Source: Candidatus Sulfotelmatobacter sp. (GTDB lineage Bacteria; Acidobacteriota; Terriglobia; Terriglobales; Acidobacteriaceae). From it: a stretch of DNA of 5,569 bases. This document shows positions 5,256-5,569 of the stretch, piece after piece. The notes beneath the pieces were generated by a model. It had not been told where the DNA came from, did no database searches, and was given only the letters and a program-made list of their open reading frames with translations. The stretch covers positions 1 to 5,569 of the forward strand of contig JASHTD010000505.1 in the NCBI GenBank assembly GCA_030040725.1. Direction: 5' to 3'. Position 1 is the stretch's first letter, and every line of letters starts with the position of its first letter. A program made the translations under genes and the position numbers.

Positions 5256-5569
5256 TTAGCTGGCGCTACGCAAGCGCGGTTCTTCCGCCCGAACTAGTGG
5301 CTCTTCAACCAGATGCTGGCTGAGAAACCACACCTGCAGCTCGTTGGTACGAAGCACATCGCTGACGACCAGATCGTTAGTGCCCGCGTCTCCGAGTTTG
5401 TCAGAGCGCTCGGCCAATTCGCGGCAATGACCAATAATGACCTGATGAGCGTCGAGCAGTCGCGAGATCTGCACGGGCACCTCTTCTCTGCCTTTCGGAG
5501 GACGTTCAATGCGCGTGGTTTCCGCCACATCATGCGCCATGGCGATCGAAATCCCACCCAGAAGCTGAA
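5256..5569 (-). CDS. dps: Dps-family ferritin-like DNA-protection protein, C-terminal part (runs off the right edge)
   Basis: 103 C-terminal residues are visible, starting ...QLLGGISIAMAHDVAETTRI and ending at TAA (5256-5258). The segments RPPKGREEVPVQISRLLDAH, then DAGTNDLVVSDVLRTNELQVWFLSQHLVE, are the typical third and fourth helices of Dps proteins. Dps forms a 12-subunit shell that oxidises and stores iron and shields DNA in starvation. The ferroxidase ligands lie mostly in the N-terminal half, beyond the window. An internal ATG at 5538 is not the start, since the family sequence continues upstream of it. The tail after the last helix, EEPLVRAEEPRLRSAS, is short with mixed charge. The gene converges on the BHMT homologue, is separated from it by a terminator and has no obvious link to it. 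Confidence 0.92.
   Translation of the reverse strand, partial: QLLGGISIAMAHDVAETTRIERPPKGREEVPVQISRLLDAHQVIIGHCRELAERSDKLGDAGTNDLVVSDVLRTNELQVWFLSQHLVEEPLVRAEEPRLRSAS

Noticed and set aside
1..5569. CRISPR array, tRNA, rRNA, transposase or integrase
   Set aside because: No regularly spaced repeats, cloverleaf structures or recombinase motifs were seen on either strand.

Overview
The window most likely comes from an acidobacterium or a similar soil bacterium of moderately high GC. This is an inference from two things: repeats with TGTCATTCCGA-type ends, which I associate from memory with Acidobacteria intergenic regions, and the style of the encoded proteins. No rRNA or other marker gene is present to confirm it.

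Layout from left to right: (1) 1-284 has no gene. It holds a small hairpin and a 141-bp imperfect inverted-repeat element (122-262). (2) 285-1435, minus strand, is a Rieske non-heme iron oxygenase of the choline monooxygenase / glycine-betaine oxygenase type. Its 5' end is thrown out of frame by a perfect 20-bp tandem duplication (1341-1380). Deleting one copy restores a continuous 376-residue protein. (3) 1436-1568 is a gap with a leader hairpin and a solo repeat copy. (4) 1569-2318, minus strand, is a TetR-family regulator. (5) 2319-2438 is a divergent control region. Two near-identical operator-like inverted repeats (TGAC-N5-GTCA) sit just upstream of the two start codons. (6) 2439-4064, plus strand, is a PYROXD2 / phytoene-desaturase-like FAD oxidoreductase. 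(7) 4135-5136, plus strand, is a homologue of betaine-homocysteine S-methyltransferase (BHMT). (8) 5137-5255 is a convergent gap with a bidirectional terminator. (9) 5256 to the right edge, minus strand, is the C-terminal part of a Dps-type ferritin, probably unrelated.

The Rieske oxygenase, TetR regulator, FAD oxidoreductase and BHMT homologue look like one regulated unit around a shared divergent promoter. A choline/betaine-type oxygenase beside a BHMT-like methyltransferase suggests the breakdown of a methylated onium compound (quaternary amine or sulfonium). The methyl group would go partly to homocysteine and partly through oxidation. The substrate is unknown. In the BHMT homologue the zinc ligands are kept, but two aromatic residues of the human betaine pocket are changed (W44 to F36, Y160 to T149), so the donor may not be betaine. 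No reductase for the Rieske protein is seen here. The Rieske gene appears to be off in this sequence, either by recent decay, by reversible slippage, or by an assembly error.
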